64,000 nucleotides of DNA from Streptobacillus ratti. GTDB taxonomy: Bacteria; Fusobacteriota; Fusobacteriia; Fusobacteriales; Leptotrichiaceae. Below, piece after piece: positions 52,794-61,496 of this stretch. Location: the NCBI RefSeq assembly GCF_001891165.1, contig NZ_LKKW01000002.1, positions 24,714 through 88,713 on the forward strand, in the 5' to 3' direction. The notes under the pieces were generated by a model. It was given only the letters and a program-made list of their open reading frames with translations. It ran no database searches and was not told the DNA's origin. A program made the translations under genes and the position numbers. Each line of letters starts with the position of its first letter. The stretch's first letter is position 1.

Positions 52794-52823
52794 ATTATAC
52801 CCCCCCCCCACATATTTTGTCAA
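52794..52823 (-). promoter_or_regulatory. Phase-variable promoter of the outer-membrane protein cluster
   Basis: Minus strand TTGACA (52823-52818) and TATAAT (52799-52794) are both perfect consensus boxes. The 18-bp spacer ends in ten consecutive G. Loss of one G would give the optimal 17 bp; gain or loss of more would weaken the promoter. The ATG of the first gene is 34 bp downstream of the -10 box. Confidence 0.85.
52800..52809. repeat. Homopolymeric C/G tract (10 bp)
   Basis: Ten C on the plus strand (G on the transcribed-sense minus strand), exceptional in such an AT-rich genome, lying between the two promoter boxes. Tracts like this change length by slipped-strand mispairing. Confidence 0.95.
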
Positions 52824-52892
52824 TATTTTAAAAATAATTTAAATTATATTTTCATATAGTATAAGAAATTAAATACGAATATATGTATAATT

Positions 52893-52926
52893 AAAAAAAT
52901 GAATATATATTAAATATATTCATTTT
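52893..52926 (-). terminator. Terminator of the pnp-to-crr operon
   Basis: Downstream of crr, a 13-bp AT-rich stem (arms 52926-52914 and 52908-52896, 5-nt loop) is followed by seven T on the minus strand. Confidence 0.75.
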
Positions 52927-52932
52927 ACATAA

Positions 52933-53454
52933 TTACTTTTCTATATTAATTATTACTGTTTCTCCTGAAATTGCTGTATCAATTCCTTTTACTGGTATAA
53001 CTGATTTATATTCCTCAGTTTCAAGTATAACAACAGGTGTTATTAAAGAATCTGCATTAGATTTTAAGAAATCATAATCAAATTTAACTATAGGATCCCC
53101 TGCTTTAACTTTACTTCCTTCTTTAGCAATTATTTCAAACCCTTCTCCTTTTAATTTAACTGTGTTTAATCCAAAATGTGTTAACACTTGAACTCTATCT
53201 TCAGTTTCAACTACAAAAGCATGCTTAGTTTCAAATAATTGTATAATAGTCCCATCTACTGGTGATTTAACTACACCACTTTTTAAAGGTTCAATACCTA
53301 TACCATTACCAAGTAATGCTTGTGCAAATGTTGGATCTGGAACTTCTTCTAACGGAATTACCTTTCCATCTATTGGTGATACAATCTTAATTTCATTATT
53401 TTTCTTAACTGCTTCTTTTTTACATTTACCGAATAAACGACACAAAAATCCCAT
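52933..53454 (-). CDS. crr: PTS glucose-type IIA component (IIA-Glc)
   Basis: Soluble phosphocarrier, 173 aa. The family core runs from VSPIDGKVIPLEEVPDPTFA (about 25-44). ETKHAFVVET near 74 has the first active-site His and VLTHFGLNTVKLKGEGF near 89 the phosphorylated His. No IIB or IIC domain is attached or nearby, so it may be a standalone IIA that serves several PTS permeases or regulates other transporters, as in enteric bacteria where it inhibits MalK. The N-terminus MGFLCRLFGKCKK is basic and Cys-containing, longer than usual, possibly membrane-tethering. Last gene before a terminator, 36 bp after the lipoprotein gene. Confidence 0.9.
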   Translation of the reverse strand: MGFLCRLFGKCKKEAVKKNNEIKIVSPIDGKVIPLEEVPDPTFAQALLGNGIGIEPLKSGVVKSPVDGTIIQLFETKHAFVVETEDRVQVLTHFGLNTVKLKGEGFEIIAKEGSKVKAGDPIVKFDYDFLKSNADSLITPVVILETEEYKSVIPVKGIDTAISGETVIINIEK

Positions 53455-53490
53455 ATTTTCCTCCTAATCTACTAATTATATCATATTTTT

Positions 53491-53952
53491 TTATTTAAAT
53501 TCAACTACTATTGCATTATCTCCCACATATATATCTTTAACTTTATCAGGATTTATACTTTCACTAACATTTAATATTTCCTTATTAAATAATATGGTTT
53601 TAACTATTACATTAAATACTTCTTTTATAATTGTTTCATATTCAACATTAGAAATACTTATAATATTAGCATTAGTAGCATATAGTTTTGGTGGATAATA
53701 CTTTAATTCAGTTTCAATTAAAGCAACTATAGGTTCCTCTAAATTTTTTAATTTAAGTTCTATTTCTATATTCAATTTTCTATTTTCAATAAATACATTA
53801 GTTACTTTAGTTTCAGTCTTAAAAATATAGAAATTTTGCTCTCCATCAAATTTTTTAGAAAGAGAATTCTTAATTGATGATGTTGATATATTTATACTAG
53901 AACAAGATAGTAAAAATAATCCCATAAATATTGCCACTAATAGTTTTCTCAT
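53491..53952 (-). CDS. Hypothetical lipoprotein (possibly YceB/DUF1439-like)
   Basis: 153 aa, signal MRKLLVAIFMGLFLLSC with lipobox LLSC. The mature part is mostly beta-strand with a short N-terminal helix (SSIKNSLSKKF) and resembles, in size and pattern, the YceB/DUF1439 lipid-binding-fold lipoproteins; that assignment is tentative. It overlaps the trpS stop by four bases (ATGA). Depends on Lgt, encoded two genes upstream, for lipidation. Confidence 0.6.
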   Translation of the reverse strand: MRKLLVAIFMGLFLLSCSSINISTSSIKNSLSKKFDGEQNFYIFKTETKVTNVFIENRKLNIEIELKLKNLEEPIVALIETELKYYPPKLYATNANIISISNVEYETIIKEVFNVIVKTILFNKEILNVSESINPDKVKDIYVGDNAIVVEFK

Positions 53953-54923
53953 ATTTCATCACTTATAAGACCAATAGCTTTTCTTACTTCTTTCATTTTA
54001 GCTTCTGCTATTTTGTTTGCTGTTTCTCTTCCATTTCTTAACACTTCTTTTACATAATCTAAATTATTTTCTAAAGCAAATCTTTTTTCCCTTTGCTCCT
54101 TAAAATAGTCTAAAATTCTTTCTAATAATTCTTTTTTGGCATGACCATAACCATAATTTCCTGCTATAAATTTTTCTTTCATAGCCCTTATTTCATTTTC
54201 ATCAGCAAATAAAGAATAAAGTTTAGTAATATTATTATCTGGATTTTTAGAATCTTCAAGTCCTGCTGAATCTGTAACTATACTCATAACTTGTTTTTTT
54301 AATATTTTTTCAGGTGCATACATGTTTATTATATTCCCATATGACTTAGACATTTTTTCACCATCAGTTCCAACTACAGTTGCAACACTATCAAGTATTA
54401 AAGCCTCAGGTAATTTAAATACTTCTTTTCCATAAAATTCATTAAATTTAACTGCAAAATCTCTAGTAAACTCAATATGTTGTTTTTGATCTTTTCCTAC
54501 CGGAACAAAATCAGGTTCATAAAGTAGAATATCTGCTGCCATTAACACAGGATAATTAAATAGTCCAACATTTGCTTTTATACCTTTTGCTACTTTATCC
54601 TTATACGCATGTCCTCTTTCAAGCAATGCCATAGGAGTAAGATTAGATAATATCCACATAAGCTCTGTATGTAAAGGTATAGATGATTGTAAAAATATAG
54701 CTGATTTTTTAGGGTCTAATCCTGATGCTATATAGTCCATAACTATATTCATACTTTGTGTTTTTAATATTTCTGGATTTATTTGACTTGTAAGAGAATG
54801 ATAATCTGCTACAAAATAGAGTCCATCATAATTATCTTGCATATCAACAAATTGTTTTAAGGCTCCAAAATAGTTACCTAAATGAAGTACTCCACTAGGT
54901 TGTATTCCTGATAAACTTCTCAT
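53949..54923 (-). CDS. trpS: Tryptophanyl-tRNA synthetase
   Basis: Charges tRNA-Trp. 324 aa from ATG 54923, which has AAGGAGA a few bases upstream; a TTG five codons earlier would overlap that site and is rejected. Class I motifs: SGIQPSGVLHLGNYFG (4-19, HIGH-equivalent HLGN) and DGEKMSKSYGN near 190 (KMSKS). GKDQKQHIEFTRDFA near 145 contacts ATP and tryptophan. Lies 16 bp after lgt. Confidence 0.96.
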   Translation of the reverse strand: MRSLSGIQPSGVLHLGNYFGALKQFVDMQDNYDGLYFVADYHSLTSQINPEILKTQSMNIVMDYIASGLDPKKSAIFLQSSIPLHTELMWILSNLTPMALLERGHAYKDKVAKGIKANVGLFNYPVLMAADILLYEPDFVPVGKDQKQHIEFTRDFAVKFNEFYGKEVFKLPEALILDSVATVVGTDGEKMSKSYGNIINMYAPEKILKKQVMSIVTDSAGLEDSKNPDNNITKLYSLFADENEIRAMKEKFIAGNYGYGHAKKELLERILDYFKEQREKRFALENNLDYVKEVLRNGRETANKIAEAKMKEVRKAIGLISDEI

Positions 54924-54939
54924 AATATCTCCTTTCAAA

Positions 54940-55812
54940 TTAATCTAAAGATTTATTCTTATTTTTAAAATAATATATACCTACTATTCCACATAATATC
55001 ATTATTAAACTTACTATATAAGGTGCTCTTATACCTGATATTAATAAATCCTCAGCTCTAAATGTTGAAACAATTATTCTAATAATACCATATGCAATAA
55101 TATATATCATAGAAAGTATTCCTTTTGAATATTCTTTTTTTCTTAATACAAACCATATGATATAGAAAGCGATAAAGTTAAGTATCATTTCATATATCAT
55201 AGCAGGGTGTAAACTCATGTTTGGAAATTCTTGTCCAGCTGGTGTGTCTAATGGAAATTTTATTCCCCAAGGTACTAACTCTTTAAATTCAAGTTGTTTC
55301 ATTAAAGGCATAGCTTGAAAGTCTTGCCACCATTTTGCAAAATCTCCTTTTAATATTACTGAAAATGGTGTGATAGTTGGAAATCCATGTATTTCTCCAT
55401 TTGCTAAATTACCTATTCTTCCAAATCCTTGTCCTAAAATTAAAGGCCCTACTGCCATATCCATTAATACTAATGGATTTACATTTTTCATTTTTGCAAA
55501 AATTATAGTTCCTATTAATCCCCCTATAATTCCACCATGTATTGCAAGTCCTCCATTCCAAACTTTAAATATTTCCAATAAATTCTGACTATAATAGTCT
55601 AATTTAAGTAATACATAATATATTCTTGCTCCTATTAATCCACTAATAATTACAAAATAGGCATAATCTTCAATAATATTTTCTTTTATTCCTCTTTTTT
55701 TTGCAATTTCATCTCTTTTAGCAATAAATATTCCTAAAAATAAAGAGATAATATACATTAATGAATAAACTCTAATTTCAAAACTTCCTATTTTAAATAA
55801 ATATGGTTTCAT
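54940..55812 (-). CDS. lgt: Prolipoprotein diacylglyceryl transferase
   Basis: Inner-membrane enzyme that attaches diacylglycerol to the lipobox Cys of prolipoproteins, needed for the many lipoproteins here. 290 aa with about seven helices. LAIHGGIIGGLIG near 88-100 contains the essential His, and GRIGNLANGEIHG near 131-143 the Lgt signature with the catalytic Arg. The C-terminal helices are complete. Starts at the stop of the carboxypeptidase gene (TAATG). Confidence 0.95.
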   Translation of the reverse strand: MKPYLFKIGSFEIRVYSLMYIISLFLGIFIAKRDEIAKKRGIKENIIEDYAYFVIISGLIGARIYYVLLKLDYYSQNLLEIFKVWNGGLAIHGGIIGGLIGTIIFAKMKNVNPLVLMDMAVGPLILGQGFGRIGNLANGEIHGFPTITPFSVILKGDFAKWWQDFQAMPLMKQLEFKELVPWGIKFPLDTPAGQEFPNMSLHPAMIYEMILNFIAFYIIWFVLRKKEYSKGILSMIYIIAYGIIRIIVSTFRAEDLLISGIRAPYIVSLIMILCGIVGIYYFKNKNKSLD

Positions 55813-56663
55813 TATTTACCACTCTCTTTCATTAATTCTAAAATTTTTAATCCAAGTTTTTCTCTATTACTAATGGTATCTGTTCCTAAAATTACTTGTA
55901 TAATTTTTTCATTTCCATTATTAATTAAATATACTATATTATACCCAGATCTCTTATGAAATCCTGTTTTAAGTCCCAAAACTTCATCAAATTGAACTAA
56001 AGTATTAGTTGATTTAATCTTAATTCCATCAGATGTTTCATAAGAATATTTTTTAGATATTTCAAGTAATTTTTCATTATTTAAAGCATTAAGTGCCAAA
56101 AAATATATATCTCTTGCATTACCAACATCCATACCTCTATTTGTATCTACTGGTGGCAATCCATGAGGTGTCTTAAATTTTAAAGATCTAAGACCTAATT
56201 TTTTAGCTTTTTCATTCATTTTATTAACAAATTCATCAATATTTCCATTACTAGAAAATAGGGCTAATTGATATGCCGAAGAATTAGATGAATTTATCAA
56301 CATTAAATGTAATAATTCTTCTATAGAATATACTTTATTTTCCTTAATAACTACTCCATATCTAACTTTAGAAGCTTCTTTACTTACTTTAACTTCTGTG
56401 TTTAAATCATATTTTTCTTCATCTATATCATCAAATATCACTAATGCAGTCATAAGCTTAGTAATTGATGCCAAAGGTCTTGTACTTGTTTCATTATATG
56501 AATAATACTTATTATTCTTATCATCTCCTATATACATACTTTTATATAGTCTATAATCTTCATTTAATATATCTGACATTTCATTTTCTAAAGTTTGAGA
56601 TAGATTTATAGAAAATGAGAATGAAAAAGTGGCTAATAAAATAGATAATAAAATTTTTTTCAT
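55812..56663 (-). CDS. D-alanyl-D-alanine carboxypeptidase (DacA-like)
   Basis: Penicillin-binding, S11-family enzyme that trims the pentapeptide of peptidoglycan. 283 aa with signal peptide (about 1-19). PLASITKLMTALV near 63-75 holds the SxxK motif (Ser-Ile-Thr-Lys), INSSNSSAYQLA near 123 the SxN, and VLGLKTGFHKRSGYN near 228 the KTG. It lacks the C-terminal PBP5 domain and amphipathic anchor, so it is a minimal periplasmic form. Followed by lgt. Confidence 0.9.
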   Translation of the reverse strand: MKKILLSILLATFSFSFSINLSQTLENEMSDILNEDYRLYKSMYIGDDKNNKYYSYNETSTRPLASITKLMTALVIFDDIDEEKYDLNTEVKVSKEASKVRYGVVIKENKVYSIEELLHLMLINSSNSSAYQLALFSSNGNIDEFVNKMNEKAKKLGLRSLKFKTPHGLPPVDTNRGMDVGNARDIYFLALNALNNEKLLEISKKYSYETSDGIKIKSTNTLVQFDEVLGLKTGFHKRSGYNIVYLINNGNEKIIQVILGTDTISNREKLGLKILELMKESGK

Positions 56664-56672
56664 TTCTCCCTC

Positions 56673-57014
56673 TTAATCTTCAATATTTTTATTTTCTGTT
56701 TTCTCTATTTTTTTAATATATCTCAATATTTGTATAAGCATAATTTTAATTAATAAATATTTTATAAACATACTTTCATACATTGGTTCAATCTCTTTTG
56801 AAAAACCAGTTATTAAATTTTTAAAGTATTCTTCACTTCCCTCATTTATAAATATAAGTAATAACAATAAAATATTTATATTAATAAACACATTAATAAT
56901 TCTAAATGTAGTTTTTAATTTTATTTTTTTAAAGTAAAAAAATATAAATAATATCAATGAAATCAAATAACTTAAATATCTAAAATAAAAATATATATCA
57001 ACATATGTTTTCAT
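56673..57014 (-). CDS. Small membrane protein, tandem paralogue b
   Basis: 113 aa, three predicted helices (about 10-30, 38-60, 85-100) and a Lys/Glu-rich tail. It shares VFININILL and the overall plan with the gene just upstream, so the two come from a duplication. No recognisable family. GAGGAA before ATG and tight spacing in the operon support coding. Confidence 0.55.
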   Translation of the reverse strand: MKTYVDIYFYFRYLSYLISLILFIFFYFKKIKLKTTFRIINVFININILLLLLIFINEGSEEYFKNLITGFSKEIEPMYESMFIKYLLIKIMLIQILRYIKKIEKTENKNIED

Positions 57015-57018
57015 TAAA

Positions 57019-57342
57019 CTATTCCTCTCTTTTTTCCTTTTTTTCTTTTTTTTCTATAAATTTTAATGATGTGCTTATTATAAGGATTATTATAATATAT
57101 TCTATAAAATTAAAAGTATCACTCATTTCATATATATTATAAAAATTTGTAATTTCATATATAAAAATTGGTATTAGAGGTAATGATAATAAAATATTTA
57201 TATTAATAAATACAGCAATAATTTTAAAAATATATTTTAAATTTATTCCCTCAATAAAAGTTAGCCCCATTAAAGCTAATGATAAAACACAAGTTAAAAA
57301 TTTAATATATTCAAATAAATACATGGCTATAATTAATATCAT
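57019..57342 (-). CDS. Small membrane protein, tandem paralogue a
   Basis: 107 aa, three predicted helices and a terminal KKEKKEKREE-like charged tail. Paralogue of the next gene (shared FKII-FRII and VFININILL). GGAGGA lies upstream of ATG. Placed between a TPR lipoprotein and a D,D-carboxypeptidase; function unknown. Confidence 0.55.
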   Translation of the reverse strand: MILIIAMYLFEYIKFLTCVLSLALMGLTFIEGINLKYIFKIIAVFININILLSLPLIPIFIYEITNFYNIYEMSDTFNFIEYIIIILIISTSLKFIEKKEKKEKREE

Positions 57343-57372
57343 ATTATTTATTCCTCCTTTTCAAGTTTTTTA

Positions 57373-58287
57373 TTAATTATAGAAACCTTTTAATTTTTCT
57401 AATTCTAAATTCATTTCAACTATACCTAAACTTCTTGATATATTATACCATTTAAGTGCTTGTCTATTATTTAAAAGCCTATAATTAACAAAATATAGCA
57501 TTCTTGCATATTCTATTTCTCCTAATGAATATAGCTCCTCAAATATCTTAAGTGCTTTATCAATTTGATCACTATGATAATATACTTCAGCAAGATCTTT
57601 TTTGGCATTAATATTCTTATTATTCGATGATATTATTAACCATTTAATTAAATTTTCTTGATCCCCCATTGTTCTATATACATTTGCAATTTCATAATCT
57701 AATTCTTTAAATTCTAAATTATATGCGTTAATTAAGTTTAAAACACCTTTATCATAATTTTTATCTTTTAATGCAATTGAAGCAATATTTAAATATATTA
57801 CTGATTTGAAATTTTCTATTTCTTTTTTCTTATAATCCTTTGGTAATTTATCAAAATATGATAATACATTTTCAAAATTATTTTTTCCTAATTCTAACAA
57901 TGCTAAATTAAATATTGCTTCCTTTACATTATTTTTAAGTCCTAATTTTAACATTTCTTCTAATTTTGCATCATCTCCTATAAGATAATATACATATGAA
58001 AGTGAATTAATAGCATTAGCATCTCCATTTTTCGCTTCTTCTATATATCTATATACTTGATTTGCATCTATATTTTTATCTTTAAATTCATTAAGTTCTT
58101 TTTTAGTAAAGTAATTATCATTTGAATCATTTTTATTATCCAATAATTTAGTAAGTCGAGCTGAATCTACACTAACAATTTCTACTTCTATACCATTTTC
58201 ATCTAATTCATTTACAGTAACATTTTCTTCTACATTATTAGAACATGCTATAAGAAATATAAAGAAAATATATATTAATTTTTTCAT
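57373..58287 (-). CDS. Tetratricopeptide/Sel1-like repeat lipoprotein
   Basis: 304 aa, signal MKKLIYIFFIFLIACSN with lipobox LIAC. An acidic linker (about 19-70) is followed by helix pairs with TPR/Sel1 character: NGDANAINSLSYVYYLIGDD, NNVKEAIFNLALLELGKNNF, NKNINAKKDLAEVYYHSDQID, quoted at the consensus positions (Ala/Gly/Tyr spacing). Such repeats are scaffolds for protein complexes. GGAGGAG precedes ATG. Adjacent genes suggest an envelope or wall-related role. Confidence 0.7.
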   Translation of the reverse strand: MKKLIYIFFIFLIACSNNVEENVTVNELDENGIEVEIVSVDSARLTKLLDNKNDSNDNYFTKKELNEFKDKNIDANQVYRYIEEAKNGDANAINSLSYVYYLIGDDAKLEEMLKLGLKNNVKEAIFNLALLELGKNNFENVLSYFDKLPKDYKKKEIENFKSVIYLNIASIALKDKNYDKGVLNLINAYNLEFKELDYEIANVYRTMGDQENLIKWLIISSNNKNINAKKDLAEVYYHSDQIDKALKIFEELYSLGEIEYARMLYFVNYRLLNNRQALKWYNISRSLGIVEMNLELEKLKGFYN

Positions 58288-58306
58288 AAATTCAGCTCCT
58301 CCTTAC

Positions 58307-60919
58307 CTATTTTTTAAACTTAATAAATACCTTTATTAATTCATTTATTATAAACGGAATAATTGCTAAGATTATTACTATATCCCAATCAAAAATTCCT
58401 AATGATTGTACTTTAAATATTTTTGCTACAAATGGTATATTTATTAACAGTATTTGTAAAACTATCCCTATAATGAAAGATATATTTAAATACTTATTAG
58501 TAAATAATCCAACTTTTAGTGTAGTTGTATCTTCTACCCTCATAGTATATGAATAAAATAGTTGTGATACTGTAAGAACAATAAATGCCATCGTTCTTGC
58601 ATGAGTTAAAGCATGATGTCCCTCAGTAAGTGTTCTAATCTCAGCTAAAGTTTTAAACCCTTCTTCTCTCAAGCCTATATAAAAAGCAAGTAATGTAAAT
58701 ATACCTATTAATGAACCACCTATAAATGCACGTGTTGCTGCACCTCTTGCAAAGAAACTTTCTTTAGGTAGTCTAGGTTTTTCATCCATAACTAATTTAT
58801 TGCCTGGATCAAGTCCTAATGAGATAGCCGGTAATGTATCAGTAACAAGATTAATCCACAATAACTGTGTTGCAATTAAAGGAATAGGTAATCCAAGTAA
58901 TGTCGCAAAGAATATACATATTACTTCTCCTAAATTACATGAAAGTAAAAACATTATTGTTTTTTTAATATTATTATATATATTTCTACCCTCTTCTACA
59001 GCTTTAACTATAGTTGTAAAATTATCATCTAGTAATATCATATCAGAAGCACCTTTAGAAACATCTGTTCCAGTAATACCCATAGCTACTCCTATATCAG
59101 CCTTTTTAAGTGATGGTGCATCATTAACTCCATCTCCTGTCATAGATACTATATTACCTTTTAATTTTAAAGCTTCAACTATATTAACCTTATGTTCAGG
59201 TGATACTCTTGCAAATACAGAATATTTATCTACATTATCATAAAAATATTTTTTATCTAATTTATCTATTTCAGGCCCTGTTATACTTTCTGAAATATCT
59301 TTTGCTATATTTAACTCTTTAGCTATAGCCACAGCAGTATTTTTATGATCCCCTGTTATCATAACAACTTTAATTCCTGCCTTTTGAGCCGTTAATATTG
59401 AACCTTTAACTTCCTCTCTTGGTGGATCTATCATACCAACTATACCAACTAAAATTAAATCTTTTTCTAATTCTTCACTTTCTAAGTATACATCACTTTC
59501 CTTATAACCTAACCCTAAAACTCTTAAAGCTTCATTAGACATTTCTATGCTTTTTTCTAAAATATGTGATTTATGCTCATCTGTTAATTCCATTACTTCA
59601 TTACCTATTTTAATGTATTTACATAATGAAATAATATTATCTATAGCACCCTTAGTAAATGAAATATATTTATTTCCATTTTCATGTAAAGTTGACATTA
59701 ATTTTCTATCTGAATCAAATGCAAACTCATTTACACGTCTATTTTTAATATTTAAATCATCTTTATTTAGTCCATGCTTATTAGCATAAACTACTAAAGC
59801 TATTTCTGTTGGATCTCCTACTGTTTCAGTAGCATCTGAACAAAGAGAAAGTCCAGACATTAATAATTCCTTATTATCCATAGAATAATCTTTAACTACT
59901 GTCATCTTATTCTGAGTTAATGTTCCAGTTTTATCAGAACAAATAACATTAACAGAACCTAAAGTTTCAACTGCTGGTAATCTTTTAACTATAGCCTTAT
60001 TTCTACTCATTCTAGTTACACCAGTAGAAAGAACTATAGCAACTATAGCAACTAATCCCTCTGGTATAGCTGCAACTGCAAGAGAAACTGCAGTAATCAT
60101 CATTTCAACTGCACCTCTACCTTGAAATACACCTAAACCAAAGATAATTATACATACAATTATTGCTATATATCCTAAAGTTTTACCTAATTTATCAAGT
60201 TTTTTTTGTAATGGTGTTGTACTATCTTCATCAGTATTTAAAGCCTTAGCTATCTTACCTATTTCTGTATTCATACCAGTTTTAATAACTACACCCTCTC
60301 CTCTTCCATAAGTTGCAAGAGTTGAAGAATAAGCTAAATTAATCTTATCTCCCATAGGTAAATTGTCTTGATCAGTTATATATTTTGCATCCTTTGTTAC
60401 TACATGTGATTCCCCTGTAAATGCAGATTCTTCAACTTGTAAATTCTGAGTTTCTATTAATCTTAAATCTGCTGGAATAAATCTACCTGCATCTATTATT
60501 AATATATCTCCTGGAACTAAGTATTTAGAATCTATTTCATATATTTTACCCTCTCTTTTAACTACTGCTTTTGGAGATGATAATTTTTTTAATGCTTCAA
60601 GTGTTTTTTCAGCTTTAGCTTCTTGAACAACTCCTACTATAGCATTAATTAATACTACCATTAATATTATTACAGCTTCTGTAAAACCATCTGGATAATG
60701 AGCTATTACATTTAATATTGATGCAATAATTAAAACATAAATTAATACATCTTTTAACTGGTCTATAAATCTTGAAATTAATGTTTTTTTCTTGCTTTCT
60801 TCTAACTTATTTTCTCCATATATTTCAAGTCTTTTTTTTGCCTCTTCTTCACTAAGACCTACATTTTTATCTACATTTTGTTTTTTTAATACTTCTTCTA
60901 TACTTTGTTTAAATTCCAA
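58307..60919 (-). CDS. P-type Ca2+-transporting ATPase (P2 type)
   Basis: 870-aa cation pump of the SERCA/PMCA-like group. Phosphorylation motif CSDKTGTLTQNK near 328, TGES loop (FTGESHVV near 168-175), ATP-binding KGAIDN near 425 and hinge GDGVNDAPSLKKADIG near 597 are all present. PEGL in AAIPEGLVAIV (M4) and the M6 segment NLVTDTLPAISLGLD match Ca2+-pump ligands. The N-terminal cation-ATPase domain and six C-terminal helices are complete. The start is TTG at 60919-60917, adjoining the pgsA stop, with GGAGG eight bases upstream. Exports Ca2+ by inference; Mn2+ is possible. Confidence 0.88.
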   Translation of the reverse strand: MEFKQSIEEVLKKQNVDKNVGLSEEEAKKRLEIYGENKLEESKKKTLISRFIDQLKDVLIYVLIIASILNVIAHYPDGFTEAVIILMVVLINAIVGVVQEAKAEKTLEALKKLSSPKAVVKREGKIYEIDSKYLVPGDILIIDAGRFIPADLRLIETQNLQVEESAFTGESHVVTKDAKYITDQDNLPMGDKINLAYSSTLATYGRGEGVVIKTGMNTEIGKIAKALNTDEDSTTPLQKKLDKLGKTLGYIAIIVCIIIFGLGVFQGRGAVEMMITAVSLAVAAIPEGLVAIVAIVLSTGVTRMSRNKAIVKRLPAVETLGSVNVICSDKTGTLTQNKMTVVKDYSMDNKELLMSGLSLCSDATETVGDPTEIALVVYANKHGLNKDDLNIKNRRVNEFAFDSDRKLMSTLHENGNKYISFTKGAIDNIISLCKYIKIGNEVMELTDEHKSHILEKSIEMSNEALRVLGLGYKESDVYLESEELEKDLILVGIVGMIDPPREEVKGSILTAQKAGIKVVMITGDHKNTAVAIAKELNIAKDISESITGPEIDKLDKKYFYDNVDKYSVFARVSPEHKVNIVEALKLKGNIVSMTGDGVNDAPSLKKADIGVAMGITGTDVSKGASDMILLDDNFTTIVKAVEEGRNIYNNIKKTIMFLLSCNLGEVICIFFATLLGLPIPLIATQLLWINLVTDTLPAISLGLDPGNKLVMDEKPRLPKESFFARGAATRAFIGGSLIGIFTLLAFYIGLREEGFKTLAEIRTLTEGHHALTHARTMAFIVLTVSQLFYSYTMRVEDTTTLKVGLFTNKYLNISFIIGIVLQILLINIPFVAKIFKVQSLGIFDWDIVIILAIIPFIINELIKVFIKFKK

Positions 60920-61492
60920 TTACATATCCTCCATTAAGTATTTTTTAACTAATTGGTAATATTCCAACATTGAAATTATAGAAAATATTACTGAGGGTAA
61001 TAAAACTATAGAATTAACAAAATTACCAAAAGGAAAAATAAGTGCAAATAATAAGGCTATCATCTGAGTTGCAGTTTTTAATTTAGCTGTTGAACTAGCA
61101 GGAACAACCTCTCCACCTTTTTCTAAAATTAACATTCTAATTGCCATAACAACAAATTCTCTAGCAATTAATATTAATACTAACCAAATTGAAAACACAT
61201 CATATTTTGCAAGAACTATCAATACAGAAAATACGAATACTTTATCTGCTATAGGATCAAGTAATTTACCAAAATTAGTAATTAAATTATCTCTTCTAGC
61301 TATATAACCATCAAAAAAATCTGTTAATGCTATCGTAGCAAAAAGTAAAACAATCAAAATATGTAATAATATTGCCCATAAAATAGATGTATAATTAGCC
61401 TCATATTTAAATAACATCAATAAAATTAATATAGGTGTTAATATTATTCTTATTAAAGTTAATTTGTTAGGTAAATTAAGTTTACTTATCAT
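60920..61492 (-). CDS. pgsA: CDP-diacylglycerol-glycerol-3-phosphate 3-phosphatidyltransferase
   Basis: Makes phosphatidylglycerol phosphate for membrane lipid. 190 aa from ATG 61492 with GGAGAG seven bases upstream; an earlier in-frame start would overlap pnp. The CDP-alcohol phosphotransferase motif DFFDGYIARRDNLITNFGKLLDPIADK fits DxxDGxxAR-x8-G-x3-D-x3-D (key residues near 60-85). Several helices. The product phosphatidylglycerol is the lipid donor for Lgt in the same operon. Confidence 0.93.
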   Translation of the reverse strand: MISKLNLPNKLTLIRIILTPILILLMLFKYEANYTSILWAILLHILIVLLFATIALTDFFDGYIARRDNLITNFGKLLDPIADKVFVFSVLIVLAKYDVFSIWLVLILIAREFVVMAIRMLILEKGGEVVPASSTAKLKTATQMIALLFALIFPFGNFVNSIVLLPSVIFSIISMLEYYQLVKKYLMEDM

Positions 61493-61496
61493 AGTA

